DNA of 6,256 nt from Methylotenera_A sp036675645. Lineage in GTDB: Bacteria > Pseudomonadota > Gammaproteobacteria > Burkholderiales > Methylophilaceae. Shown piece after piece: positions 5,784-6,256 of this stretch (position 1 is its first letter; every line of letters begins with the position of its first letter). Below the pieces are notes generated by a model that had not been told where the DNA came from, ran no database searches, and saw only the letters and a program-made list of their open reading frames with translations. The stretch lies in contig JAKFEP010000070.1 in the NCBI GenBank assembly GCA_036675645.1, forward strand, positions 1 through 6,256, written 5' to 3'. The position numbers were made by a program, and so were the translations under genes.

Positions 5784-6256
5784 TTGGAAAATCTGTCTGG
5801 TATCAAAGCGTTCAGCAAACCCTTAATTGCAAATCTGCAAAAGCTGGGTATCCCTAATATTCAAGGCTTGCTACTGCATTTGCCGTTACGTTATATCGAT
5901 GAAACGCGTATTACTTCAATACGCGATTTGCGGCAGGGTGATGAAGTGCAATGCGAAGGCGAAATTGTCCATGTCGAGGTTAGCTACAAGCCACGTAAAG
6001 CCTTAATTGCAAGGCTACAGGATGCAAGCGGTCAGCTGACTTTACGCTTTTTGCATTTTTATCCCAGCCAAATCGCGCAGCTTACAGTAGGCAAGCATTT
6101 GCGCGTGTACGGCGAAGTCCGTCACGGATTTTTTGGTTATGAGATGGTGCACCCGCAATGCAAAAGCGTGGGTGAAAGTACCCAAGTTGCAGAAACTTTA
6201 ACGCCTATTTATCCCACCACCGCAGGTCTCACGCAGCCCAATATTCGCAAGGCAAT
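5784..6256 (+). CDS. recG: ATP-dependent DNA helicase RecG, N-terminal part
   Basis: The frame is open to the window end, giving 157 complete codons of a protein that is normally about 680-700 residues. RecG is a double-strand DNA translocase that remodels stalled replication forks and branched recombination intermediates. What is visible is the N-terminal helical and wedge (OB-fold) region that contacts the fork: LSGIKAFSKPLIANLQKLGI, then LLLHLPLRYIDET, an OB-type segment with GEIVHVEVSYKPRK, LRFLHFYPSQ, LRVYGEVRHG and GYEMVHP, and finally PIYPTTAGLTQ. These follow E. coli RecG closely in order. The helicase motor motifs lie beyond the window. No ATG start exists; TTG at 5784, two bases after the peroxiredoxin stop, is chosen, with TTG at 5763 (a 19-base overlap, seven more residues) as the alternative. 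Neither has a strong Shine-Dalgarno. Tight spacing suggests co-transcription and coupled translation with the peroxiredoxin gene. Confidence 0.93.
   Translation, partial: MENLSGIKAFSKPLIANLQKLGIPNIQGLLLHLPLRYIDETRITSIRDLRQGDEVQCEGEIVHVEVSYKPRKALIARLQDASGQLTLRFLHFYPSQIAQLTVGKHLRVYGEVRHGFFGYEMVHPQCKSVGESTQVAETLTPIYPTTAGLTQPNIRKA

Noticed and set aside
5821..6012. A 12-base direct repeat, CCTTAATTGCAA, at 5821-5832 and 6001-6012
   Set aside because: Both copies are in frame in recG and encode similar LIA segments that fit the expected RecG sequence; nothing repeats around them.

Overview
The window reads as a chromosomal housekeeping region of a moderately AT-rich betaproteobacterium. A 70-residue omega subunit, a SpoT-type protein with a KFKD synthetase motif, and the gmk-rpoZ-spoT...recG order all fit that class. 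The Methylophilaceae (Methylotenera-like methylotrophs) are my best guess from general style; this is inference, not a database match. All genes are on the + strand and none looks broken. No RNA genes, insertion sequences or CRISPR arrays are visible.

Layout. 1-1161: the 3' part of a gene for a two-domain vicinal-oxygen-chelate (VOC) protein resembling 4-hydroxyphenylpyruvate dioxygenase; the reading frame is open back to base 1, so its start lies outside. 1162-1279: a 118-base gap with a weak dyad and a good extended -10 promoter. 1280-2008: Anbu, a proteasome-like peptidase with its catalytic Thr directly after Met. 2024-2635: gmk, guanylate kinase. 2666-2878: rpoZ, RNA polymerase omega. 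2902-5139: a bifunctional (p)ppGpp synthetase/hydrolase (spoT/rel). 5140-5229: a 90-base gap almost filled by one long imperfect hairpin. 5230-5781: an atypical BCP-like peroxiredoxin with a GTG start. 5784-6256: the 5' end of recG, cut by the window edge.

How the genes fit together. gmk, rpoZ and spoT form the classical guanine-nucleotide/stringent-response cluster. Gmk makes GDP, SpoT/Rel makes and destroys (p)ppGpp, and the omega N-terminus helps form one ppGpp site on RNA polymerase. E. coli has gmk-rpoZ-spoT-trmH-recG; here trmH is absent and the peroxiredoxin takes its place. Anbu sits 15 bases upstream of gmk and probably shares the promoter found ahead of it, which would make the run from 1280 onward one transcription unit, possibly modulated at the 5144-5209 hairpin.

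No wholly new system is evident. The points most worth a second look are the 66-base palindromic element after spoT, the stand-alone Anbu heading a ppGpp-related operon, and the HPPD-like protein, which keeps a candidate metal triad but has no obvious tyrosine-catabolism neighbours.
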